From positions 1 through 10,191 of the forward strand of contig CAYFVQ010000283.1 of the NCBI GenBank assembly GCA_964346585.1: a stretch of 10,191 nucleotides of DNA, in the 5' to 3' direction. Below, in pieces: positions 1 to 6,458 of this stretch. Within the stretch, counting starts at the first letter, position 1. Every line of letters begins with the position of its first letter. Under the pieces are notes generated by a model that worked only from the letters and a program-made list of their open reading frames with translations, did no database searches and was not told the DNA's origin. This DNA is from SOIA01 sp964346585 (lineage in GTDB: Bacteria; Acidobacteriota; Aminicenantia; Aminicenantales; Aminicenantaceae). A program made the translations under genes and the position numbers.

Positions 1-135
1 CATCGTCTTATTCAGCTCATCCATCGTTAAATTTCTGAAAGCTGAATCCACAAAAATCGATCCAATCACTCCCCAGAGAATTGCCCAGATGACAGCAATC
101 CAGAATAAAACAAGGCCAACTTTTTGTTTCGTCAT
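1..135 (-). CDS. N-terminal fragment of a membrane-anchored protein of unknown function
   Basis: The first 45 codons of a leftward gene are present and the rest lies beyond the left edge. Translation starts MTKQKVGLVLFWIAVIWAIL: two lysines, then one strongly hydrophobic helix (about residues 7-28) rich in Trp and Ile, then a more polar stretch (VDSAFRNLTMDELNKTM). This reads as an N-terminal membrane anchor or uncleaved signal with the body probably outside the membrane. The start is supported by a GGAGG Shine-Dalgarno at 140-144, 4 nt before the ATG. It follows the SPFH gene on the same strand after a 219-bp gap and has its own possible promoter, so it need not belong to that operon. I do not recognise the family. 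Confidence 0.72.
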   Translation of the reverse strand, partial: MTKQKVGLVLFWIAVIWAILWGVIGSIFVDSAFRNLTMDELNKTM

Positions 136-241
136 TTTGCCTCCATTTTGGATTGATCTCTTGACAAAAATCCCCTTCAATCCGAAGAGAATTCCTGTCT
201 AGCGCTTTATTTTTGAATTCTCCCGCAAATATGTTGGGACA

Positions 242-271
242 ATCCTATCACACTGAAAAAAGCTCGGTCAA
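242..271 (-). promoter_or_regulatory. Possible sigma-70 promoter of the left-edge gene
   Basis: On the minus strand TTGACC (266-271) is followed after 18 bp by TAGGAT (242-247), and TGA directly before the -10 gives an extended -10 (TGnTAGGAT). Transcription would start near 235 and leave a leader of about 100 nt before the ATG at 135. The rest of the 136-354 gap shows only a weak hairpin (AGACAA 295-300 with TTGTCT 307-312, 6-nt loop) and no clear terminator for the SPFH gene. The hexamers are imperfect, so this is a suggestion only. Confidence 0.35.
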
Positions 272-354
272 TGGAAGGAAAAGGGGAAATCTACAGACAA
301 CATTCATTGTCTATAAGAATGGTGTGAACTAATTAATTTAGAGATCCCCAATGT

Positions 355-1557
355 TCATTGTTTCTTATTCTTATCCTGCGCTCCTTCGATTACCTTCTTT
401 TCCTCGGCATCCACGGTAGAGGTGGAGTCAGCATCTCTGGCCATCCCCATATTCTTTCCCTCTGTTGGCTTCGTGCCTTCAGCTCTAGACTGGCTCTCGC
501 CAAGGATGCGGTCAAAGGCAGTCAGGCCGCCAATGGCACCAAGACCCATTGTCTCCACAGCTGTGCTGGGAACTATGATCATGGATCCCTTCTGTTTAAG
601 GCCTTCAAAGACCATGTTCATTGCTCTTAAGTGCAGAGCGGCTGGGTTATCCTTGTAATGGACTGAGGCATCTGCGAACTTCTCGGCAATCTCAGTTTCG
701 GCTTTGCTCAGAATGATACGGGACTGGCGCTCGCGCTCTGCCTGGGCTTTCCGGCTCATGGCATCCTCCAGCGCTTTTGGGATGATAATATCCCTGATCT
801 CCACTGACTGAACAGTGATTCCCCAGGCATTCGTCTTGGCATCCAGCACCTGCTGGATTTCCCTGCCCAGTCTGTCTCTGTGAGAAAGCATATCACCAAG
901 CTCATGCTTCCCGATGGCATCCCGAAGGCCTGTCTGAGCAGAGAGGGATACTGCTTCCTTATAATTCTCCACCTCTAGGACACTCTTCTCAGCATCCCAG
1001 ACCATCCAGAAGGCTATGGCATCGACATTTACCGGGACTGTGTCCCTCGTAAGGGTTGTTTCGGCCCTGAAGTCAGTGACTCGAATCCTTTGGTCCACAT
1101 AGTTGGCCACTTTGTCAATCACAGGCAGCAAGGAGAAGAGGCCAGAACCACGAAGGCCGCGGAACTTTCCAAAGCGCAGCATTACTGCCTTCTCCCACTG
1201 GTAGGCTAACTGAATGCAGGGAGCAGTAAGCCCTGCTGTCACCACTGTTATCACCAGAATCCAGCTCTCCGGTCGGTGGCTCAAGTAGGTCCACAGTGCA
1301 GCCATGGTAGTTAAAACAAGAACCACTTCCCATATCTGAGAGAGGCGGAAAAGTATGGACAACACGAGGGCCATTATCACCATCGTGATCACCACCGGCA
1401 GCCGGAACGGAAACACGGATAAATGGATCACAAGTCCGAGGAGGCAGAGTGCCACAAGGATCATGATGTTAATCGGGCCGAAACGGAAGTCGGCCTGAAA
1501 GCTGGTGGCAAAACGCTCCAGAGCACTAAGTTTGAGAGCACCCAATGACTTTCTCAT
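355..1557 (-). CDS. SPFH/band 7 (stomatin or slipin-like) protein with a multi-helix N-terminal membrane domain
   Basis: The protein is 400 residues long. Residues 28-117 hold about four hydrophobic helices (28-47, 53-71, 76-92, 99-117). An SPFH/slipin domain follows (about 118-290), recognisable from YQWEKAVMLRFGKF at 119-132, RDTVPVNVDAIAFWMV near 171-186, the LRDAIGKHELGDMLSHRD segment near 211-228, and WGITVQSVEIRDIIIPKAL leading into a charged coiled-coil stretch (AQAERERQSRIILSKAETEIAEK in two parts, about 271-293). The last 50 residues are polar and low in complexity. Known family members form membrane scaffolds that organise lipid domains and often partner membrane proteases; ordinary slipins have one short hydrophobic anchor, so the four-helix region is unusual. 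The start is set by AAAGGAG at 1564-1570, 6 nt upstream. It follows the GntR gene by 14 bp and is surely cotranscribed with it. No NfeD partner gene is visible. The substrate is unknown. Confidence 0.88.
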   Translation of the reverse strand: MRKSLGALKLSALERFATSFQADFRFGPINIMILVALCLLGLVIHLSVFPFRLPVVITMVIMALVLSILFRLSQIWEVVLVLTTMAALWTYLSHRPESWILVITVVTAGLTAPCIQLAYQWEKAVMLRFGKFRGLRGSGLFSLLPVIDKVANYVDQRIRVTDFRAETTLTRDTVPVNVDAIAFWMVWDAEKSVLEVENYKEAVSLSAQTGLRDAIGKHELGDMLSHRDRLGREIQQVLDAKTNAWGITVQSVEIRDIIIPKALEDAMSRKAQAERERQSRIILSKAETEIAEKFADASVHYKDNPAALHLRAMNMVFEGLKQKGSMIIVPSTAVETMGLGAIGGLTAFDRILGESQSRAEGTKPTEGKNMGMARDADSTSTVDAEEKKVIEGAQDKNKKQ

Positions 1558-1571
1558 TATAATCTCCTTTC

Positions 1572-1949
1572 TCAGCGGCTCTTCCGCTGCTTGAGGTTTG
1601 TCATAATGTCAACGAGGGTGAATCCATAAGAGGAAGCCCTCGATAATAATTCCTGGCAGATCTGATCAAGCATGCGCCGTCTCTCCTCATCGTCCTGCTT
1701 CACACTCCTGTGGCCTACAAATGTGCCTGATCCCATTTGGGTTTCTACTAGTCCTGTGAGTTCCAGCTCCGTATAAGCCCGGGTCACTGTGTTCGGGTTG
1801 ATGGAGAGCTCTACGGCAAGCTGGCGCACCGTGGGAAGTTTATCACCCGGCTCCAGCCCTCCAGAAGCGATGGAGGTCTTCACCTGATCGATGATCTGCC
1901 GGTAAAAGGGAATGCCACTTTTCATATCCAGCAGGAAACTAATAGCCAT
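1572..1949 (-). CDS. GntR-family transcriptional repressor, YtrA-type
   Basis: A 125-residue protein with a full GntR winged-helix domain (about residues 10-78): IPFYRQIIDQVKTSIASG, then PGDKLPTVRQLAVELSINPN with the recognition segment NTVTRAYTELELTGLVET, ending in the wing motif GSGTFV at 73-78. Only about 45 residues follow, predicted helical. This short tail matches the YtrA subfamily, whose members lack a large ligand domain, dimerise through the tail and usually repress their own operon. The start ATG at 1949 is preceded by GAGG (1956-1959) at 6 nt. It is the first gene of an operon with the SPFH gene 14 bp downstream, so it probably controls that gene, plausibly in response to envelope stress or an antibiotic. 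The signal is inferred, not seen. Confidence 0.92.
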   Translation of the reverse strand: MAISFLLDMKSGIPFYRQIIDQVKTSIASGGLEPGDKLPTVRQLAVELSINPNTVTRAYTELELTGLVETQMGSGTFVGHRSVKQDDEERRRMLDQICQELLSRASSYGFTLVDIMTNLKQRKSR

Positions 1950-1968
1950 TTTCTTCCTCTCATTTAAA

Positions 1969-1994
1969 ATTGTTATAAAATAATATTGTTATAA
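1969..1994 (-). promoter_or_regulatory. Duplicated box, candidate GntR/YtrA operator
   Basis: The 10-mer ATTGTTATAA (plus-strand sense) occurs twice, at 1969-1978 and 1985-1994, with starts 16 bp apart, about one and a half helix turns. The pair lies from the predicted transcription start into the 5' leader, where a bound repressor would block transcription. YtrA-type regulators are known to bind such sites in front of their own gene. Assignment to this regulator is inferred from position. Confidence 0.5.
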
Positions 1995-1998
1995 TACA

Positions 1999-2027
1999 CT
2001 AATACATTTTTTCTTCTTTTTTGTCAA
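1999..2027 (-). promoter_or_regulatory. Sigma-70 promoter of the GntR-SPFH operon
   Basis: On the minus strand a perfect TTGACA (2022-2027) is followed after exactly 17 bp by TATTAG (1999-2004), four of six matches to the -10 consensus. Upstream of the -35 lie phased A and T runs (2028-2049) resembling an UP element. Transcription would start near 1992, about 43 nt before the ATG at 1949. Confidence 0.7.
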
Positions 2028-2051
2028 GTTTTTTTTCAAATAAAAAAAATA

Positions 2052-2235
2052 GAAGACAAGAATATCCCCCTGGCAAACACGAATACACATTCTACATCAG
2101 AATTTGATTATTTCTGAGGTGCGGGCAGGAGATAAAAATTATGAGGAAAAACTGCTCGTGTTAATATTGAACGAGATCACCAAAATTGGATAAAAGTTTG
2201 AAACAAAAAAGAAATTGCATGCGGAAGATGAACGT
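2052..2235. other. Non-coding gap with nothing recognised
   Basis: Part of the 375-bp space between the GntR start (1949) and the 3' end of the TldE-like pseudogene (2325). The left part is the GntR promoter and the right part is the palindromic repeat. Between them I see AT-rich sequence with no convincing reading frame, tRNA-like fold or clear hairpin. Confidence 0.5.
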
Positions 2236-2331
2236 AATGTTAAATGTTAAGACGCGTCCCCTATTTTGCAAGAAATTGGGGACTGTCCCCAATTTTAGAA
2301 ATGTCGAATGTTGAGATGCGACCCCTATTTT
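2236..2331. repeat. Small repeat element: two imperfect 32-bp direct repeats around a 23-bp palindrome
   Basis: Segments 2236-2267 and 2300-2331 match at 27 of 32 positions; both run from AATGT through GCG and CCCC to CTATTTT. Between them sits a perfect palindrome with arms AAATTGGGGAC (2273-2283) and GTCCCCAATTT (2285-2295). The style (GGGGAC/GTCCCC arms, ATGTT-containing flanks, intergenic, at a gene end) recalls REP-like elements moved by Y1/RAYT transposases in other bacteria; that link is from memory and not proven here. No transposase is in the window. Its right boundary overlaps the end of the TldE-like gene and provides that gene's terminal stop codon (CTA at 2325-2327 on the plus strand, TAG on the minus). 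Confidence 0.7.
2273..2295. terminator. Palindrome that may end transcription of the TldD-like operon
   Basis: An 11-bp perfect inverted repeat around a single central base gives a strong hairpin in either direction. It lies about 30 bp past the stop of the leftward TldE-like gene. Only weak T-runs follow it in that direction (ATTTCTTGC), so a role as intrinsic terminator is possible but not clear; it is mainly part of the repeat element. Confidence 0.3.
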
Positions 2332-4082
2332 TTAAAAAATGGATGCTTGAGCAGGGCGGGTTTCTGCAGGGGATCCTGAGGTTTGCTCAATTCGATCTCC
2401 TCAAAAAGTACGGAAGGCGCCACAACCGAAGTGGGAAGATTCCCCCTTGCCAGCAAATTATTGACAGAGTAGTCATCCCCCACAGCGACAATATCTCTGA
2501 GCATACGCACAGACATCTCATCAATGCTGAGGCCACGGATGAGTTCCTCCCGTCCATCCTCAACATAGACTTTATACACGAGTAGAGGTGCGGTGACTGT
2601 CTCTCTTCGAGATCTTGCCTGGGCCATGCCAAACATATCCTGGAAGTCTCGTGGCGTGAAAAAGCGATTATCCAGCTTTTTAACCAATAAACCATAGGAA
2701 AGACCTTCATCCTTGCAGAGCCCAATCAACTCCTGCTTCAACTCGGCAAACGACCGTGTCTCAGTGGCTTTGATGAAGAGATTGCTGTAATGAGCAGTGG
2801 AAGAAAGCATGGAAACGCTCCGCCCATGACCGTTCGATCTATCGAATTCCTTGCGCGGGCGGCGTGACATCAGCAGTGTTTTTAAAAATCCATCTTTGAT
2901 GAGTGTCACCTTTTGTCCCGCTACTCCCTGGTCGTCAACTTTATACGCGCCGATTAGAGAATGGTTCTCGTAGGAAGTTTATCTCGGGTCATCCACCACC
3001 GTAAAAAAGGAGGGGAGCACCCGACGGTTCAACCGGTTAGAGAGATTTCTTTCTGGCATCACAACCGCGCTTCCTCTCTGGTCCATCAGAAGAGGACGGT
3101 CTCCGGATAGCTGCGGAGCCAATGTCTGGGAAAATATTTCTGTGGCAGCTTCCGCAGTGACCAACACCGGTCCGAAGTACTGATCCATGACTGGCGCTGA
3201 AGTTAATGCTGTGAGTTCTTCCGCCATTTTTCGTATGGCTTCTTCCATCTCTTTTTCTGTGGGCAGCGATTCCCAATTCGTCCCGAGGAATGGAATAAAA
3301 TGTTTCAAAGGCATCCCATCTTGAGCTCGCGTGGATGCTTGGGCAACAAGCATATAGAGAGTGCCTGGCTGACGAACCACAGTACCTTCACTGTTGACAA
3401 AATATTTATTCGTGGTCGTAAGGCTGAAATTCACACCCGAATAATAAATGGTAGGAAATTCCTTAAAAATCTCGGATAGGTTGCGGACAAGTTTTTCCCA
3501 TTCGGAGCTGTTGATTTTCATTGATTTTCTTGGGTTGATGGATGTGACTGGCTCCTCTCGTGAAAAATCAGGGATTTCCTCTGTTTCCACTTTTGTTTTC
3601 AAGAGAGACCGTTTCCCAGCCAACTGTTCGACAGCCTGTTTATAGGCAGCATCTGTCGCCAGCCAGATATCCTGGCGCAGGGCCGCATAATCATCTTCGA
3701 TGGCTAAAGGCCTGAATCCTGACGATGAATACCTAAAACGCGGGCTTGAGAATCCGCTGTTATCAAAATCATAACTTCCCACACGAACACTCACTTGGAG
3801 GAATCGGCTTTTATTGCTATTTGAATTGACTATCGCTCCAAAGATAGCCCTCACTGCGAATGTCTCTGTTTCTTCCACCCTATATTCAATGTAATACGGC
3901 TTTTCCATGTCTTTTAATTGCAGTTGGTCAACTGAACGAGCCAATTCATCTTTAAGAGCTTTCAGGACCACATCCTCTTCCTCTTGGGCATGGAGGCTGA
4001 GTTGAGGAGACATGAAGGCAAACAAACAAAATAAGAGGAAAAACAAGAGACAACGAAATCGCGATTTTGATACTGTCCTCAT
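2325..4082 (-). pseudogene. Exported TldE/PmbA-like partner, broken by an in-frame TAA
   Basis: The frame spans 585 codons but is cut by a TAA at 2979-2981, leaving 367 residues before it and 217 codons after it in the same frame. The residues on both sides align without gaps to the upstream TldD-like protein (VVDDPR, stop, TSYENHSLIGAYKVDDQG against VYDDPTIKKKGNSDLMGFYLYDDEG), so a single base change explains it. The protein has a signal peptide (basic MRTVSKSRFR, hydrophobic core to about residue 24, likely cleavage LHA|QEEE near 32). It shares TNKYFVNSEG and the DRSNGHGRS segment with its neighbour. Where TldD has HExxxH it reads SQTLAP (319-324), and the C-terminal zinc cysteine is absent, as in non-catalytic TldE/PmbA subunits. 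The start overlaps the upstream stop (ATGA). A sequencing error or stop readthrough could also explain the TAA. A separate 194-residue gene from the GTG at 2909 is unlikely, since it would begin inside the domain. Confidence 0.85.
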
Positions 4083-5791
4083 TTGAGCCTCCTCTTGGGT
4101 CGAGGAAGTATCGGAGGTCGTTCCTCTGATTTCTGTTTCTTCTGGATCTCAATTTCTCCCGTGAGTATTCCTGGAGATACACAGGACACCGGTAACCAGC
4201 CTGATTCTGCTCCACAGCCGCCGTTGAATACGCCGACTGTATCTGCACAGGCCAATATCTTACTGAAGGAAATCAGTGGAGTCCCTATCAGGTCTGCCCC
4301 ACGGACGAGTTCATCAGGGCGCCCATCCGCGTAGACACGATAAACCATGATCGGATCGACGGCATACGCCTGAGTTCCACCCCTTCTGGTGGACGTAAAT
4401 CCGCCAGAGATGTCTTCAAAAATGAGGCCAAACGGCTTCCCTTGCTTTTTACACTCTTCAATCAGTAACTTACGAAGTTTCTCTTCTGAGACCGTTTTGG
4501 ATGATTCAACGATCAAATTCCCTTGGCGAGCTACTGGTTGGTAACCGGCTGACTTTCTGCCATGGCCGTTCGACTTGTCAAATCCCAGAATCGGCGAGCG
4601 GGACATGAGGAAGTTCTTCAAAACACCTTTTTCCACTACAGTGACACGCTGAGCTTTTATACCCTCATCATCATAAAGATAGAAGCCCATCAGGTCAGAA
4701 TTGCCCTTCTTTTTAATCGTGGGGTCATCATAGACTGATATGAAATCAGGCAAAACGGGCTGGTTGACCTTCTTGGTAAATGTCTGACCTTCGCTTTCAT
4801 CTTTCTGGCGGTGACCCTCGATACGGTGACCAAAGATCTCATGGAAAAAAACACCTGCCGCTTGACCCGAGAGAATAGCAGGTCCGCTGTACGGCTCGAT
4901 CACGGGCGCTTCCCGGAGTGCGAGCAGTTCTTTGGCCATCTGTCTGATCGTTCTCTGTACTGTTTCCTCATCCGCCAATCCCTCTAGCGAATGTGAATCA
5001 AATGACTTGTACTGGAACAAATCCATGCCATCGTCGGCTTTTGTCCTGGCCAGCATGCTGAGGCTCCATTGTGTGTTCCCCTGCTGGATGACTGAACCCT
5101 CGCTGTTGACAAAGTATTTGTTTGTCACCTCCGCATTCAAGGTGACCTGCGATTCTAAAATATCTTGAAAAGGGATAAATAGAGCCGAATACTCCTTAAG
5201 CTTTTTCTCCCACCGAGCTACATCGACACGAACATCGGATAAAGGGCCAAGGAACTTTGCAGGAGCTTCGCGTGAAAAATCGGCAGATTCATCCTCTTCT
5301 TCCACCTTGACGGCTTTGTTCGCTTCGACCTGAACAAGACGCTGAACAGCCTCTTTGTATTTCTTATCTGTCTCGAACCACAGCGCACTTTTTATCGCAT
5401 CCGTATCATTTTCGACAGGTATGAATGCAAAACCACGATAGGGCGGCAGGTACCCGAATCTGTCTCTGATACGATGCGTATTATCAAATTGGTAATCACC
5501 GACACGCACTTCGACATCCAGGACGCGGGAGCGACCATCAGAGCTGACTCGTATGGCCCCATAAGAGGCGGCGATCAAAAGACGGATCGATTCAGTGATA
5601 TGATAGCTGATGAAATAAGGGGGAGGATTGCCCTTGTCACCCAAACCTTTCATCGAGCGCTGCAGCTCTTCCTCCATCGCAATGAGGACTACACTCTTCT
5701 CTGCGGGTTGAGGCCAGACGACCTGGGATAGAAGACAACAGCTGAGAACAAGAAGAATACAGACTGCATACGTTCTGACGATTTCTTTCAT
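4079..5791 (-). CDS. Exported TldD-like zinc metalloprotease
   Basis: A 570-residue TldD/PmbA-family protein, about 90 residues longer than cytosolic E. coli TldD. It begins with a signal peptide (MKEIVRTYAVCILLVLSCCL, hydrophobic core to about 25), so it should act outside the cytoplasm. The zinc motif HEIFGH is at 317-322 (HExxxH), followed by RIEGHR. Residues 352-357 VYDDPT, 406-412 KSNGHGR and 523-534 NGGCGAESGWLP match conserved TldD segments; C526 aligns with the cysteine that is the third zinc ligand in TldD. The C-terminal tail is basic and proline-rich (PILPRPKRRLK). TldD pairs with TldE as a heterodimer that cleaves unfolded peptides, with the active site in TldD; the gene downstream is the natural partner, overlapping by 4 bp. 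The start is supported by AAGGAG at 5798-5803, 6 nt upstream. A lipoprotein signal (LVLSC) is conceivable but a poor fit. Substrate unknown. Confidence 0.9.
   Translation of the reverse strand: MKEIVRTYAVCILLVLSCCLLSQVVWPQPAEKSVVLIAMEEELQRSMKGLGDKGNPPPYFISYHITESIRLLIAASYGAIRVSSDGRSRVLDVEVRVGDYQFDNTHRIRDRFGYLPPYRGFAFIPVENDTDAIKSALWFETDKKYKEAVQRLVQVEANKAVKVEEEDESADFSREAPAKFLGPLSDVRVDVARWEKKLKEYSALFIPFQDILESQVTLNAEVTNKYFVNSEGSVIQQGNTQWSLSMLARTKADDGMDLFQYKSFDSHSLEGLADEETVQRTIRQMAKELLALREAPVIEPYSGPAILSGQAAGVFFHEIFGHRIEGHRQKDESEGQTFTKKVNQPVLPDFISVYDDPTIKKKGNSDLMGFYLYDDEGIKAQRVTVVEKGVLKNFLMSRSPILGFDKSNGHGRKSAGYQPVARQGNLIVESSKTVSEEKLRKLLIEECKKQGKPFGLIFEDISGGFTSTRRGGTQAYAVDPIMVYRVYADGRPDELVRGADLIGTPLISFSKILACADTVGVFNGGCGAESGWLPVSCVSPGILTGEIEIQKKQKSEERPPILPRPKRRLK
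4088..4093 (-). promoter_or_regulatory. Internal ribosome binding site for translational coupling
   Basis: A perfect AGGAGG lies inside the last codons of the TldD-like gene, 5 nt before the ATG (4080-4082) of the TldE-like frame, whose first bases overlap the upstream TGA as ATGA. It fixes the start of the downstream gene and indicates coupled, roughly equal synthesis of the two subunits. Confidence 0.8.
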
Positions 5792-5978
5792 AATGAACTC
5801 CTTGTTTAGAACCTCTCTTTAAGATGATCGTGGAGAGTAGGGATGAACCAAATTTTGTATATCTTATGGCTCACAAATTCATGCACAGAATATTTTAATG
5901 TAAAGTGACTGTTATTTAAAGAGCTAGGTCTTCTCTTTCACTCTTACACAATTATTCGCTCTCCGCCATCCACAGAAG

Positions 5979-6013
5979 ATTATAACTCACTGGTACCATT
6001 TTCGTATTACGAA
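5979..6013 (-). promoter_or_regulatory. Candidate promoter of the TldD-like operon with a palindrome in place of the -35
   Basis: A perfect TATAAT reads on the minus strand at 5979-5984. No -35 hexamer is found 16-18 bp upstream; instead that place is filled by the palindrome TTCGTATTACGAA (6001-6013, 6-bp arms around one base). This layout suits a promoter that needs an activator or is covered by a repressor. The leader to the ATG at 5791 would be about 180 nt, which is long, so another start point nearer the gene is possible. Confidence 0.35.
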
Positions 6014-6018
6014 TGTGA

Positions 6019-6030
6019 AAAGAATTCTTT
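6019..6030. repeat. 12-bp palindrome in the divergent intergenic region
   Basis: AAAGAATTCTTT is a perfect palindrome between the TldD-like and PadR promoters. It shares the core AGAATT with the PadR operator boxes 30 bp away and could be a weaker third box, or chance in AT-rich DNA. Confidence 0.3.
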
Positions 6031-6048
6031 AGAAAGACAAAAAAATTC

Positions 6049-6077
6049 TTGACATATCTATAGAATTTCTATACAAA
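6049..6077 (+). promoter_or_regulatory. Sigma-70 promoter of the padR-permease operon
   Basis: A perfect TTGACA at 6049-6054 is followed after exactly 17 bp by TACAAA at 6072-6077 (four of six). Transcription would start near 6084, about 39 nt before the PadR ATG. Both operator boxes overlap or flank these elements. Confidence 0.7.
6059..6073. promoter_or_regulatory. PadR operator box 1
   Basis: TATAGAATTTCTATA: 7-bp perfect inverted arms around a single base, lying in the spacer of the promoter and touching its -10. The same 15-mer recurs at 6086-6100, 27 bp further on. A bound repressor here would exclude RNA polymerase. Autorepression by PadR proteins bound to such dyads is established; this binding is inferred. 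Confidence 0.65.
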
Positions 6078-6085
6078 TATATATG

Positions 6086-6100
6086 TATAGAATTTCTATA
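6086..6100. promoter_or_regulatory. PadR operator box 2
   Basis: An exact second copy of the 15-bp dyad TATAGAATTTCTATA just after the predicted transcription start. The two starts are 27 bp apart, about two and a half helix turns, so two dimers would sit on nearly opposite faces. Confidence 0.65.
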
Positions 6101-6122
6101 TAAATAAGCCTGCGAGGTGGTT

Positions 6123-6458
6123 ATGAGCACTCTGACGAAAAACGAGGAAATCATCCTTCTTTCGATACTGAGGCTCAAGGATAATGCCTACGGAGTCAGC
6201 GTTAAAAATCAAATCAAGATACTCACCGGGAATGAGTGGAACTACGGCCTGCTGTACTGCGCGCTGGACCAGCTGGCTCGAAAAGGCTTGCTGATCAAAC
6301 GCGAAGGGATGCCTGTGTCTGAGCGAGGAGGACGAAGAAAGATATTTTATTCTATTTCGCGGTCGGGCAGACGGGCTCTTGAGGAAGCCTATAAGCTAAA
6401 AGAAGCCATATGGGATGGCATAGGGGCTCCTTCCCTGAAAAAGGGGGAGGCATCATGA
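6123..6458 (+). CDS. PadR-family transcriptional repressor
   Basis: A 111-residue winged-helix protein. It shows the PadR pattern: LTKNEEIILLSILRLKDNAY then GVSVKNQIKILTG at the N-terminus, the recognition segment WNYGLLYCALDQLARKGLLI, the wing SERGGRRKIFYSISRSGRRAL, and a short C-terminal helix with no large effector domain (PadR-s2 type). The ATG at 6123 is preferred because GAGGTG (6114-6119) serves as Shine-Dalgarno; the in-frame GTG at 6117 lies inside that site. It is the first gene of an operon with the permease, overlapping it by ATGA. Small PadR repressors beside large MacB-type permeases are a recurring pair in Acidobacteriota-like genomes and probably respond to a compound handled by the permease. 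Confidence 0.92.
   Translation: MSTLTKNEEIILLSILRLKDNAYGVSVKNQIKILTGNEWNYGLLYCALDQLARKGLLIKREGMPVSERGGRRKIFYSISRSGRRALEEAYKLKEAIWDGIGAPSLKKGEAS

Noticed and set aside
161..166. TTGACA on the plus strand
   Set aside because: No -10 hexamer lies 16-18 bp downstream and no plus-strand gene follows.
2244..2585. 113-codon plus-strand frame
   Set aside because: It is antisense to the TldE-like gene and the repeat element, with no ribosome site or family signal.
2907..2909. GTG as start of an independent 194-residue gene
   Set aside because: It lies inside the conserved domain (the V of KVTLIKDG), and the frame continues upstream with homologous residues to the TAA.
2979..2981. Reassignment of TAA as a sense codon
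   Set aside because: No bacterial code with TAA as sense is known to me, and one interrupted gene is not evidence. A mutation or sequencing error is simpler.
6117..6122. GTG start for PadR
   Set aside because: It falls inside the Shine-Dalgarno sequence that serves the ATG at 6123.
6410..6454. Longer start for the permease (15 extra residues)
   Set aside because: The added part lies within padR and has no ribosome site, while the ATG at 6455 has GGGAGG at 4 nt and the typical ATGA overlap.
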